DNA of 63,511 nucleotides from Companilactobacillus tucceti DSM 20183 (GTDB taxonomy: Bacteria > Bacillota > Bacilli > Lactobacillales > Lactobacillaceae). Under the pieces are notes generated by a model, which saw nothing but the letters and a program-made list of their open reading frames with translations, did not search any database and was not told the origin of the DNA. This document shows, one piece after another, positions 32,854-40,448 of this stretch; within the stretch, counting starts at the first letter, position 1, and each line of letters begins with the position of its first letter. Location of the stretch: the NCBI RefSeq assembly GCF_001434665.1, contig NZ_AZDG01000014.1, positions 1 through 63,511 on the forward strand. The letters are read 5' to 3'. Both the position numbers and the translations under genes were made by a program.

Positions 32854-33714
32854 TTAACCCATAAACCTAGAAACAGCCCCATATATCTGTGCCTTATCCG
32901 TCAATCGGGCAATGCGTAATTCCGTTTTAAACAATCCATCAGGGATCTTGCTGTCCATATGACGATGCAACAAATCTAATAAATACTGCCCTTGTTTTGA
33001 TACAGCGCCACCAATAACTAATATTTCTGGATCATACAATAAAACTACCTCAGCTAATCCTTTTGCCACCTCATCTGCCCAATCTTCGATTATTTGTAAG
33101 AATGGCTCCTCTTTTTTCTTAGCAAATTCAAAAGCATCTATAACACTAGTATGATATTTTTCTAAATTATGTTCTAAGGTCAAAGTTGAAGCGCGCTGTT
33201 CATAGTTTGTTTTGGTTTTTTCATCATATAATATATAGCCAATTGAATTTGCATAAGCATGCGTACCACTTAGTAATTGGTTATCTTTGAGATATGCTCC
33301 ACCAATTCCTGTACCTAAAGCCACGCAATAAGTTGTATCACTGTTTTGGGCTACACCGGCTAATTGTTCTCCTAACAAGGCAGCGTCAACATCATTAACA
33401 ACAAAAACTGCTAATCCTGTTTGTTTTTCCAAAGTCTCTTGGATTTTTGTGCCTTGATAGCCTGGAATAGTTGGTCCAGCAAATAAAATGCTACCATCTT
33501 TAACTATCCCTGCAGTACTGACTCCAATTCCACTTAATTTATACTTTTTTTGAAAGTCAGCAGTAACTTCTTGTAATGCCGTCAAAATATATCCATCTTT
33601 ATTATGCTTAGTATCAACTTTACCAAAATCACTGACATTTAGTTCTTTATCTACGATTCCATACTTAATGGTAGTTCCACCTATATCAAAAGCAAGAAAT
33701 AATTTATCATCCAT
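32854..33714 (-). CDS. nanK: ROK family kinase, probable N-acetylmannosamine kinase
   Basis: 286 residues. LAFDIGGTTIKYGIVD at 7-22 is the ATP phosphate-1 loop. The ROK core follows, with NDVDAALLGEQ and the catalytic Asp, then GTGIGGAYL. The zinc-binding CxCGxxGCxE motif of classical ROK sugar kinases is missing, as in a subgroup with NYEQRAS in that place. Placed with nanE, nanA and an RpiR regulator it should phosphorylate ManNAc to ManNAc-6-phosphate; glucokinase activity is the alternative. AGGGAGAG before the ATG. Divergent to the regulator gene. Confidence 0.8.
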   Translation of the reverse strand: MDDKLFLAFDIGGTTIKYGIVDKELNVSDFGKVDTKHNKDGYILTALQEVTADFQKKYKLSGIGVSTAGIVKDGSILFAGPTIPGYQGTKIQETLEKQTGLAVFVVNDVDAALLGEQLAGVAQNSDTTYCVALGTGIGGAYLKDNQLLSGTHAYANSIGYILYDEKTKTNYEQRASTLTLEHNLEKYHTSVIDAFEFAKKKEEPFLQIIEDWADEVAKGLAEVVLLYDPEILVIGGAVSKQGQYLLDLLHRHMDSKIPDGLFKTELRIARLTDKAQIYGAVSRFMG

Positions 33715-33799
33715 AATTCTCTCTCCCTATTTGTTAACAATTATTGATTTTTATTAATTTGGTATTTATTATTGTGTTATAGTCCACGGAGGAACTTTT

Positions 33800-34621
33800 A
33801 TGAATATTCTAAAACTAGTTGAAGAACAGTTACCAATGCTTTCTAGACAAGAACGAAAAGTCGCCATTCAAGTTATTCAAAATCCTAGTGATGTTCAAAA
33901 AATGAGCATTACTACTTTAGCAAAAAAGGTTGGTGTTAGTAACGCCACCATCACCCGCTTTGTTAAAAAAATGAATTGTCATGATTTCTATGATTTTAAA
34001 TTACAATTAGCTAGCGAACGACAAGCAGCGCCAAAACCATCAGCCAAAAATTCTATTGCTGACGAAGTTTACAGCTTTTATAGAAACGTACTAAGCGATA
34101 CTTGGGAACGTTTAGACACTGATCAATTAAAAAAAGTAGTTAATCTAATATCCAATTGTCATCGTATTTATATTTTCGGTATCGGTAGTTCTGGATATAC
34201 TGCTCAAGAAATGACACAAAGACTCATTAGAATGGGTATCGCCGCTTTTTCCATGACTGAAAGTCATATAATGTACATCACATCAGGTATCATCGGAAAA
34301 GATGACGTCGTTTTAGCACTTTCATCTTCTGGTAGCACAACTGACTTGAATAAAGCTGCCGAAATTGCTCAAAAAAACGGAGCAAAAGTAGTCGGCATCA
34401 CTGGTTTTGAAAAAAGTAAACTATATGAGCTAAGTGATTATCCTATTTTAGTTAAAAACAGTAATTTTGTTGATAACACTCGTTTTATCAATTCACAATT
34501 TGCCATTACATATGCGTTAGATATCATTACGACTATGCTTCTGGAAAATGAAACATTCAGTAAGCGTCTTAGTCATACAGTTGAATTAGTTATGGAAAAT
34601 AAATTTCATAGTAATAATTAA
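33800..34621 (+). CDS. MurR/RpiR family transcriptional regulator of the nan cluster
   Basis: 273 residues. The N-terminal HTH_6 domain has LAKKVGVSNATITRFVKKM at about 42-60. The C-terminal SIS sugar-phosphate-binding domain (about 105-245) has FGIGSSGYTAQEM and LALSSSGSTTDL. Such proteins sense a phosphosugar, here probably ManNAc-6-P or GlcNAc-6-P. GGAGG precedes the ATG. It lies between nanK and nanE-nanA. It may bind the CGATAAT repeats near 36.6-36.8 kb, an inference. A family B repeat starts at the stop codon. Confidence 0.86.
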   Translation: MNILKLVEEQLPMLSRQERKVAIQVIQNPSDVQKMSITTLAKKVGVSNATITRFVKKMNCHDFYDFKLQLASERQAAPKPSAKNSIADEVYSFYRNVLSDTWERLDTDQLKKVVNLISNCHRIYIFGIGSSGYTAQEMTQRLIRMGIAAFSMTESHIMYITSGIIGKDDVVLALSSSGSTTDLNKAAEIAQKNGAKVVGITGFEKSKLYELSDYPILVKNSNFVDNTRFINSQFAITYALDIITTMLLENETFSKRLSHTVELVMENKFHSNN

Positions 34622-34742
34622 AGAGTGTAACAAAAAGCGGTTTGCCACCGGAGCATAGCCTAGAGACACAGATGATTGGCACCATCAATCATTTGTGGTT
34701 CGTAGCTTAGAGGTTGCAGCTTTTTGTTGCACGTTTAGTCTA
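34622..34742 (+). repeat. Family B repeat (copy B3)
   Basis: Starts at the regulator stop: AGAGTGTAACAAAAAGC, core TTGCCACCGGAGCATAGCC, ATGATTGGCACCATCAATCAT, GTTCGTAGC, and the closing arm GCTTTTTGTTGCACGTTTAG. The outer arms pair. Confidence 0.82.
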
Positions 34743-34762
34743 TAGAAATCCAAAAACGAAGA

Positions 34763-34797
34763 AAAGGATTGTGACCTATGTCATGATCCTCTTTTTG
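34763..34797 (+). terminator. Family C hairpin (copy C2)
   Basis: AGGATTGTGACCTATG and TCATGATCCT with a TTTTT tail. Same apex as C1 but with a changed stem (AGGAT/ATCCT), a compensatory change. Confidence 0.72.
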
Positions 34798-34847
34798 TAC
34801 ACTGAGGATAAAGTCGTGACATATCCTTTTTTCTTTAATATGCAGCA

Positions 34848-34964
34848 TAAACGTGCTACAAAGCATAGCTTTTTCCGCTTAAAACAGACAAGGTCAGCAA
34901 TCCGTTGGATTACTGACCTTGTCTGCCTTAATGCTCGAAAGCTGACCATGCTTTGTAACACTCT
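34848..34964 (-). repeat. Family A repeat (copy A7)
   Basis: On the minus strand it starts at the nanE stop: AGAGTGTTACAAAGCATGG, CAGCTTTCGAGCATTAAGG, central stem CAGACAAGGTCAG with partner, TTTTAAGCGGAAAAAGC, CTATGCTTTGTAGCAC. With B3 and C2 it fills the convergent gap. Confidence 0.84.
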
Positions 34965-34965
34965 T

Positions 34966-35658
34966 TTATGCATTCACAGCATCTATAAATTTCGTAGCTA
35001 TTTCCAAAGGACGAGTGATTGCTCCACCAACTACTACAGCGTGACAGCCAAGGTCGATACAATAACGAGCTTTTTCTGGTGTATCAACTTTACCTTCAGC
35101 TATTACTGGACGATCGGCAACCTTAAGAACTTCTTTTAAATAACTAAAATCGTTGTCGGCAATATTCATTCCTTCTGTATCAGGAGTATATCCATGCATT
35201 GTCGTTCCGATAATATCAAAACCTAGATCCATGGCCTCATGTACATTTTCAATTGTTGCTGTATCAGCCATCAACAATGTATCAGGGAATTCCTTACGCA
35301 TTTGAGCAACGATATCTGCCAATTTTTCTCCATGTGGTCTAACTTGTCCTGTTACATCACAGGCAACAACTTCTGCACCAGTGCTTGCAACAGCACGCAT
35401 TTCTTTCATTGTTGGAGTTATATAGACTGGTGAGTCATCATAATCCACTTTGTTAAGACCAATAATTGGTAAATGCGTTTCATCTTGAATCGCTTGAATA
35501 TCAACTACAGAATTACATCTGATAGCTACCGAACCAGCTTGCTTTGCAGCACGAGCCATTCTAGACATGATAAATGAGCTGTGCAAAGGTTCATTAGATA
35601 GTGCTTGGCATGAAACGACTAACTTTCCTTTAACTATTTTTAAAAATTTATTTTTCAT
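34966..35658 (-). CDS. nanE: N-acetylmannosamine-6-phosphate 2-epimerase
   Basis: 230-residue TIM-barrel enzyme converting ManNAc-6-P to GlcNAc-6-P. KGKLVVSCQALSNEPLH at the start, LPIIGLNKVDY with the catalytic Lys at about 81, then DIIGTTMHGYTPDT and VIAEGKVDTPEKA with the catalytic Glu and phosphate-binding loop. The C-terminal HAVVVGGAITRP is typical. Starts 14 bases after the nanA stop, so nanA-nanE is one transcript. Ends at repeat A7. Confidence 0.92.
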   Translation of the reverse strand: MKNKFLKIVKGKLVVSCQALSNEPLHSSFIMSRMARAAKQAGSVAIRCNSVVDIQAIQDETHLPIIGLNKVDYDDSPVYITPTMKEMRAVASTGAEVVACDVTGQVRPHGEKLADIVAQMRKEFPDTLLMADTATIENVHEAMDLGFDIIGTTMHGYTPDTEGMNIADNDFSYLKEVLKVADRPVIAEGKVDTPEKARYCIDLGCHAVVVGGAITRPLEIATKFIDAVNA

Positions 35659-35672
35659 AAAAGTATCACTTC

Positions 35673-36548
35673 TTAATCTTCTTTTAGGTAGTCATTGTAA
35701 ATTTTCTTTGCTCCAGCAATCATTTCAGAAGTTGGTTGTGCCATAGGTTTCTTTGTAACACCAGCATTAACACCGAGTTCTTTGAAGACAAGTTTCAATG
35801 ATGGATAAATATCATTAGCAATTAATGCTGAGATCAAGTCATTACTATCTTTTTGTAATTGACGAGCTTTGTCGATATCTCCAGCGTCAAAAGCATTCAT
35901 TTCTGCTTTAGCACGTTTTGCATTCAAGTTATATGTAGAACCAATAGCACCATCAACCCCAAGTGCAAGTGCTGGAAGTAGCATTTCATCAAACCCTGAA
36001 AGGATCAATTTATCAGGGAATCTGTTACGAACTCTCTCTAATAAGAAGAAGTCAGCATTTGTATACTTGATACCAATGATCTTTGGATTTTCAAATAATT
36101 CTGCGAATTGATCAAGTGATAGTGAAACACCTGTTAGAACTGGAATTGAATAAATAATAAGTTCATTATCAACGTCTTTAACGATTTCATTATAGTAATC
36201 TTTGATTTGTTCAAATGTGTAGTTGTAATAAAAAGGTGTAACGGCTGAAATATGTGGGTAGCCAAGATCTGTAACAAATTTAGCTAAATATTTTGATTCA
36301 TTTAAATCTAGTGAACCAACTTGTGCAATAAGATCAACATCATTTTTTGCTTCATCAATTGCAATCTTGAAAACTTGTTCCTTTTGTTCATGACTCATGT
36401 TGAAGTTCTCACCTGTACTACCACCGACATATAAACCGTCAACTTTGTTTACGTCAATGTTGTAACGAATCATTTCTCTTGTGCCGGCTTCATTAATTGA
36501 ACCGTCATCATTAAAAGCTGTCATTAATGCTGAATATAATTTTTTCAT
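35673..36548 (-). CDS. nanA: N-acetylneuraminate lyase
   Basis: 291-residue class I aldolase that splits N-acetylneuraminate into N-acetylmannosamine and pyruvate. GGSTGENF at 42-49 binds the carboxylate. Tyr133 (in IIYSIP) and the Schiff-base Lys161 (in IGIKYTNAD) are in place. SGFDEMLLPALALGVDGAIGST gives the later substrate loop. Length is typical. GAGGG precedes the ATG. First gene of the leftward nanA-nanE unit. Confidence 0.94.
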   Translation of the reverse strand: MKKLYSALMTAFNDDGSINEAGTREMIRYNIDVNKVDGLYVGGSTGENFNMSHEQKEQVFKIAIDEAKNDVDLIAQVGSLDLNESKYLAKFVTDLGYPHISAVTPFYYNYTFEQIKDYYNEIVKDVDNELIIYSIPVLTGVSLSLDQFAELFENPKIIGIKYTNADFFLLERVRNRFPDKLILSGFDEMLLPALALGVDGAIGSTYNLNAKRAKAEMNAFDAGDIDKARQLQKDSNDLISALIANDIYPSLKLVFKELGVNAGVTKKPMAQPTSEMIAGAKKIYNDYLKED

Positions 36549-36613
36549 AATTGCCCTCGATTAAATTTAGATTTTATTTGTAATAGTTTTTCCAATCGTT
36601 AACCGCTGACATA

Positions 36614-36661
36614 AATGTACAATACGATAATTAATATTTCAATGGTGTATTTCGATAATTA
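36614..36661 (-). promoter_or_regulatory. nanA promoter with CGATAATTA repeats
   Basis: Leftward promoter TTGAAA (36642-36637), 17 bases, TACATT (36619-36614). The direct repeat CGATAATTA occurs at 36625-36633 inside the spacer and again at 36653-36661. A further CGATAAT in inverted sense lies at 36814-36820. These are good candidates for the RpiR-type regulator site. Confidence 0.5.
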
Positions 36662-36773
36662 TTTTCGTTTAATTGTTCTGTTAGTGCTAAATAGGCTTTC
36701 TTGATTATTAAAATTTTTTTGCCATTTTATATAATCATTTTGTCCAAATGTTTATTTCTAAAATCAAAGAAAA

Positions 36774-36804
36774 TAAAAAAGTTCTCTATAAAGTAGTAGA
36801 GAAT
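36774..36804 (-). terminator. Leftward terminator inside the nan divergent region
   Basis: On the minus strand TTCTCTA/TAGAGAA with a CTACTTTA-type loop, followed by CTTTTTTATTTT. No annotated gene lies upstream to be terminated, so it points to a short leftward transcript or to an attenuated second nanA promoter. Confidence 0.55.
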
Positions 36805-36848
36805 CCGTTAATGATTATCGTTTTATACTTATTCGATATCCATTTTTA

Positions 36849-36863
36849 AAAAAGCGTTTACAT
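36849..36863 (-). promoter_or_regulatory. cre-like CcpA site overlapping the nan transport promoter
   Basis: The minus strand reads ATGTAAACGCTTTTT, matching the cre pattern WTGNAANCGNWNNCW with one mismatch. It overlaps the -35 of the rightward promoter, the classic place for CcpA repression. Confidence 0.6.
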
Positions 36864-36885
36864 TGCTGTCAGACCATGTTATATT
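36857..36885 (+). promoter_or_regulatory. Promoter of the nan transport operon
   Basis: TTTACA (36857-36862), exactly 17 bases, TATATT (36880-36885). Transcription should start near 36892 and pass through the leader hairpin at 36914. Confidence 0.65.
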
Positions 36886-36913
36886 TTTCACGTAATAGTT
36901 ATCCAATTCTTAT

Positions 36914-36965
36914 AACCGCTACTAATAACGCCCTGTTTGGGTGGATATTAGTGACGGTTTTTTTA
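36914..36965 (+). terminator. Leader terminator before the nan transport genes
   Basis: AACCG/CGGTT, then ACTAATA/TATTAGT and ACGCCC/GGGTGG build a strong hairpin followed by TTTTTTTATTT. It lies between the promoter and the first gene's ribosome site. A preceding AGTTAT-ATAAC hairpin (36897-36916) shares bases with its base. The unit is therefore probably attenuated. Confidence 0.65.
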
Positions 36966-36984
36966 TTTGAGAGGTGGAAAAATA

Positions 36985-37728
36985 ATGCAAGCGTCTATTA
37001 ATACAGCTGTATTCGCAAATGAAATCCAAGCTGGCAACTCACAACTTTCCTATTTGGAAAAATTATCTGACTACCCTATTGATAATATCGAAGTCCGTGG
37101 GGAACTCTTCAGTAAAGATACAAAAGATGAAGAGTTAAAAGACATTTATTCCTTATGTAAAAAGCAAAATTGGGGCTTCTTTTATTCAGTTCCTGAACAA
37201 TTATTCAAGACCAATGAAGTTAATCCAAATATAGAAAATCATCTGAAGATGGCTCAAAAATATCATATTGAAAATCTAAAAATAAGTCTTGGCGATTTAA
37301 GCGAAGTTTCAGCTGAACAGCTAAATAGTTTAAAAAACTTACTTAACCAATATGACATTAAAGTAACGATTGAAAATGAACCAAACGACAACGGAATTTT
37401 AAAAAATATTGTCCAACAGATCATAAAATTACGAGAATTAGATATTCCTTTAGGATACACATTTGATTCAGGTAATTGGTATTGGATAGAAGAAGACCCA
37501 ATCGATGCTTTCAAAAATGTATCTGACGCAATTACTGTCTTTCATTTAAAAGATATAAAAGATAAAGAAACAGTTATGTTAAATGAAGGAGCTACTGATT
37601 GGAAGTCATTGATCAATAACTTGTCAAAGAACATCCCTGTATTCATTGAATATGAAACATCTGAACAAGACTTACCTGGACAAATCAAGCTAGTTAATGA
37701 TGTTTTACAAAAACGAGATAGTAACTAA
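36985..37728 (+). CDS. TIM-barrel protein, sugar phosphate isomerase/epimerase family
   Basis: 247 residues of the AP endonuclease 2-like barrel (PF01261). Metal ligands expected for the family are visible: the Glu in TIENEPND (about 134), the Asp and following His-like site in YTFDSGNWYW, the His in VFHLKDI, and the Glu in FIEYETSE. Substrate unknown; its place at the head of a sialic acid transport operon suggests an isomerase acting on sialic acid or a relative. AGGTGG precedes the ATG at 36985; the longer frame from 36967 runs over that site. Overlaps the next gene by one base. Confidence 0.78.
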   Translation: MQASINTAVFANEIQAGNSQLSYLEKLSDYPIDNIEVRGELFSKDTKDEELKDIYSLCKKQNWGFFYSVPEQLFKTNEVNPNIENHLKMAQKYHIENLKISLGDLSEVSAEQLNSLKNLLNQYDIKVTIENEPNDNGILKNIVQQIIKLRELDIPLGYTFDSGNWYWIEEDPIDAFKNVSDAITVFHLKDIKDKETVMLNEGATDWKSLINNLSKNIPVFIEYETSEQDLPGQIKLVNDVLQKRDSN

Positions 37729-38921
37729 TGAGTATTCTTCTTCAATTAGTAATTATTTTAATCTTAACTAAATTGGGAGCACATCTTTCCAGCGTATTGA
37801 ACTTTCCAAGTGTTATTGGGGAACTTCTAGTTGGTGTCATTGCTGGTCCCGCTGTTTTAAACATTTTGAACGGTACTACTTTTGTTCAATATTTTTCTGA
37901 AATTGGTGTCATCGTTCTAATGTTTATTGCCGGACTTGAGGGTGATCTTTCTTTACTAATCAAGTATTGGAAACCCGCTATGACCGTAGCAACTTTGGGT
38001 GTTGTTTTTCCAACAATAAGTGCCGCTTTATTATGTGCTCTTGTATTCAATTTTCCATGGACGACCTCAATATTTATAGGCTTAGTACTTAGTGCTACTT
38101 CAGTCAGTATTTCAGTACAAGTACTAAAGGAAATGGGACGGATGAATACACGAGAAGGGGCAATCATCCTAGGAGCAGCAGTTGCTGATGACATTATGTG
38201 CGTCATCTTATTAGGACTTTGCGTAGCATTCTTTGGTTCTTCTGGAAGTAGTGAACAACCTGTTTGGTTAATGATCAGTACTAAATTGTTATTCTTCGTC
38301 ATCATGCTAGTTCTAGGTAAATGGTTTGTCCCTAAATTCATGTCCTTCTTCAGTAAATTAAATACTAGTGAAAATGAAGCTACCGGTGCCGTCATTTTAT
38401 GCTTTGGCTTTGCAGCAATTGCAGTTGCTCTTGGTATGAGTGATGTTTTAGGTGCCTATTTTGCCGGTATCGCTTTATCAGAAACAAAGTTTAAAGAATC
38501 TTTAGCTCTAAAAATAGAACCAATTGGATATGCCATTTTTATCCCCGTATTCTTCGTAAGCATTGGCTTAAATATCAGCTTCAAAGGATTACAAAATGAC
38601 ATTATCTTCATTGTTTCATTAATTATTATCGCTATTATCGGAAAACAAGTCGGTGGTGCTCTTGGAGCAAAAGTATTCCACTTATCCTGGAATGAATCAA
38701 ACATCGTTGGTGCTGGGATGGTATCACGTGGAGAAATGGCATTAGTCGTTGCCAATGTTGCACTTGGAGCAAAGTTGATCGATCAAAATCATTACACAGC
38801 CATGATCGTGGTAACGGTAGTTACTACAATTATTGCACCACTGATTCTCAAATTATTTATTCAAAGAGCTAAAAAAGAAAACGAAATTGTATCAAATAAT
38901 ATAAATGAGGTGAAAATATGA
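37728..38921 (+). CDS. Cation:proton antiporter, CPA2 (NapA/KefB-like)
   Basis: 397-residue membrane protein with 12-13 helices. The opening LGAHLSSVLNFPSVIGELLVGVIAGP is typical of CPA2. The ion-binding region GAAVADDIMCVILLG carries the paired Asp-Asp of electrogenic Na+/H+ antiporters such as NapA. There is no C-terminal TrkA domain. It overlaps its neighbours by 1 and 4 bases (TAATG and ATGA), so it is made together with the symporter. Na+ export is inferred. Confidence 0.86.
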   Translation: MSILLQLVIILILTKLGAHLSSVLNFPSVIGELLVGVIAGPAVLNILNGTTFVQYFSEIGVIVLMFIAGLEGDLSLLIKYWKPAMTVATLGVVFPTISAALLCALVFNFPWTTSIFIGLVLSATSVSISVQVLKEMGRMNTREGAIILGAAVADDIMCVILLGLCVAFFGSSGSSEQPVWLMISTKLLFFVIMLVLGKWFVPKFMSFFSKLNTSENEATGAVILCFGFAAIAVALGMSDVLGAYFAGIALSETKFKESLALKIEPIGYAIFIPVFFVSIGLNISFKGLQNDIIFIVSLIIIAIIGKQVGGALGAKVFHLSWNESNIVGAGMVSRGEMALVVANVALGAKLIDQNHYTAMIVVTVVTTIIAPLILKLFIQRAKKENEIVSNNINEVKI

Positions 38922-40423
38922 CAAAGGCCGGTTTTGGTACCTTAAACTGGATCGTTTTAGTTATTTACTTACTTGCTATGCTTGGTGTTGGTGCTTATTT
39001 TACAAAGAAAGCTAGTAAAAATTCAGATGCATTCTTTACTGCTGAAGGTAAGATCCCTGCATGGGCAGCTGGATTTAGTATTTATGCAACTACATTAAGT
39101 GCTATTACTTTTATGTCAACTCCTGAACAATCATTTTTGAATGACTGGGGTTACGCCGTGGGTAATTTATCCATCTTGATTCTTATTCCTATTTTGATTA
39201 AATATTACGTTCCATTCTTTAGAAAATTACACGTTACTACAGCTTATGAATATCTTGAAGAACGTTTTAGTCCCATTATGAGAGCCATCAGTAGTGCCCT
39301 TTTCATGCTCTATCATATTGGACGTGTCGCTATCGTTATTTATTTGCCAATTATTGCTATTACTTCCGTTTCAAACATCAATCCTATCTTAATTGCCGTC
39401 TTCGTTGGTGGATTATGTATTATCTATACTTTCCTAGGTGGTATTGAAGGTGTTATCTGGAGTGATGTTATCCAAGGTTTCCTTCTACTTGGTGGCGCTT
39501 TGTTAGTTTGTATTCTAGGTATCGTTTATGTTGAAGGTGGTTTTGGTACTGTTATAAACGATGTATCTGTACACCAAAAATTCTTCTCTGGTGCTGATTG
39601 GAATGTTGGAGATCTATCCAAATTTATTCCTTTGATCCTTGCAGGACAAATCTTTAACAGTTTATATCAATACACAGGTAGTCAAGACGTTGTTCAACGT
39701 TACCAAACAACTGGATCAGTTGAAGAAACTAACAAATCTCTTTGGACTAACGGTATTCTTGCTTTGATCACTATTCCATTATTCTTTGGAATGGGAACAA
39801 TTCTTTTCAGTTTTTACCGTCATACAGGTTCTCTACCAAAGGGATTCAATACTAGTGCTATTGTTCCTTACTTTGTTATCACACAAATGCCTGCCGGAGT
39901 TGCGGGATTAGTTATTGCAGGTATCTTTGCTGCTGCTCAATCAACAATTGCTTCAAGTTTAAATGCTATATCTTCTTGTGCTGTAACTGACTTTAAACAA
40001 AGATTCTTCGGTGATAAACTTAAAAATATGAGTGACGTAACTCTCGCTCGTATTATTATCATTATTGCTGGATTGTTAGGTCTAAGTGTTGCTATTTATC
40101 TACTATTAGGTAACGCATCTGAAACATGGAATCTATTCCTAACTGTAACTGGTATCTTTGGTGTTCCTATTGCTGGTGTCTTTGCCGCTGGTATTTTTAC
40201 AAAACGTGCAAATTCCGCCGGTGTACTACTAGGACTTATTGCCAGTGTTGCTCTATCATTCTATGCACAATCACTTAACATCTCATCACTATTAGTTGCT
40301 TGTGTTGCCTTTATTTCATCATTTGTTCTTGGTTATGTTTTCAGCTTGCTCATTCCAAAATCAAACAAAGATGTTACTGGTTTAACAGTTGGTACTATCA
40401 ATCAACAATATGTTAAAAAATAA
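38918..40423 (+). CDS. Sodium:solute symporter (SSS), probable sialic acid transporter
   Basis: 501 residues with 13 predicted helices of the LeuT fold. It has the SSS marks ATTLSAITFMSTPEQSF in helix 1-2, AYEYLEERFSP, and GIFAAAQSTIASSLNAISS, the helix that holds the second sodium site Ser/Thr residues. Bacterial SiaT/NanT transporters of this family import N-acetylneuraminate with Na+. The cluster context makes that the best call. Coupled to the antiporter gene by a 4-base overlap. Other sugars remain possible. Confidence 0.86.
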   Translation: MTKAGFGTLNWIVLVIYLLAMLGVGAYFTKKASKNSDAFFTAEGKIPAWAAGFSIYATTLSAITFMSTPEQSFLNDWGYAVGNLSILILIPILIKYYVPFFRKLHVTTAYEYLEERFSPIMRAISSALFMLYHIGRVAIVIYLPIIAITSVSNINPILIAVFVGGLCIIYTFLGGIEGVIWSDVIQGFLLLGGALLVCILGIVYVEGGFGTVINDVSVHQKFFSGADWNVGDLSKFIPLILAGQIFNSLYQYTGSQDVVQRYQTTGSVEETNKSLWTNGILALITIPLFFGMGTILFSFYRHTGSLPKGFNTSAIVPYFVITQMPAGVAGLVIAGIFAAAQSTIASSLNAISSCAVTDFKQRFFGDKLKNMSDVTLARIIIIIAGLLGLSVAIYLLLGNASETWNLFLTVTGIFGVPIAGVFAAGIFTKRANSAGVLLGLIASVALSFYAQSLNISSLLVACVAFISSFVLGYVFSLLIPKSNKDVTGLTVGTINQQYVKK

Positions 40424-40448
40424 TTTTAAATAAAGGAAGTCAATACTG

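Noticed and set aside
34714-35139. 141-residue frame on the plus strand
   Set aside because: Runs through repeats and then antisense to nanE; no ribosome site.
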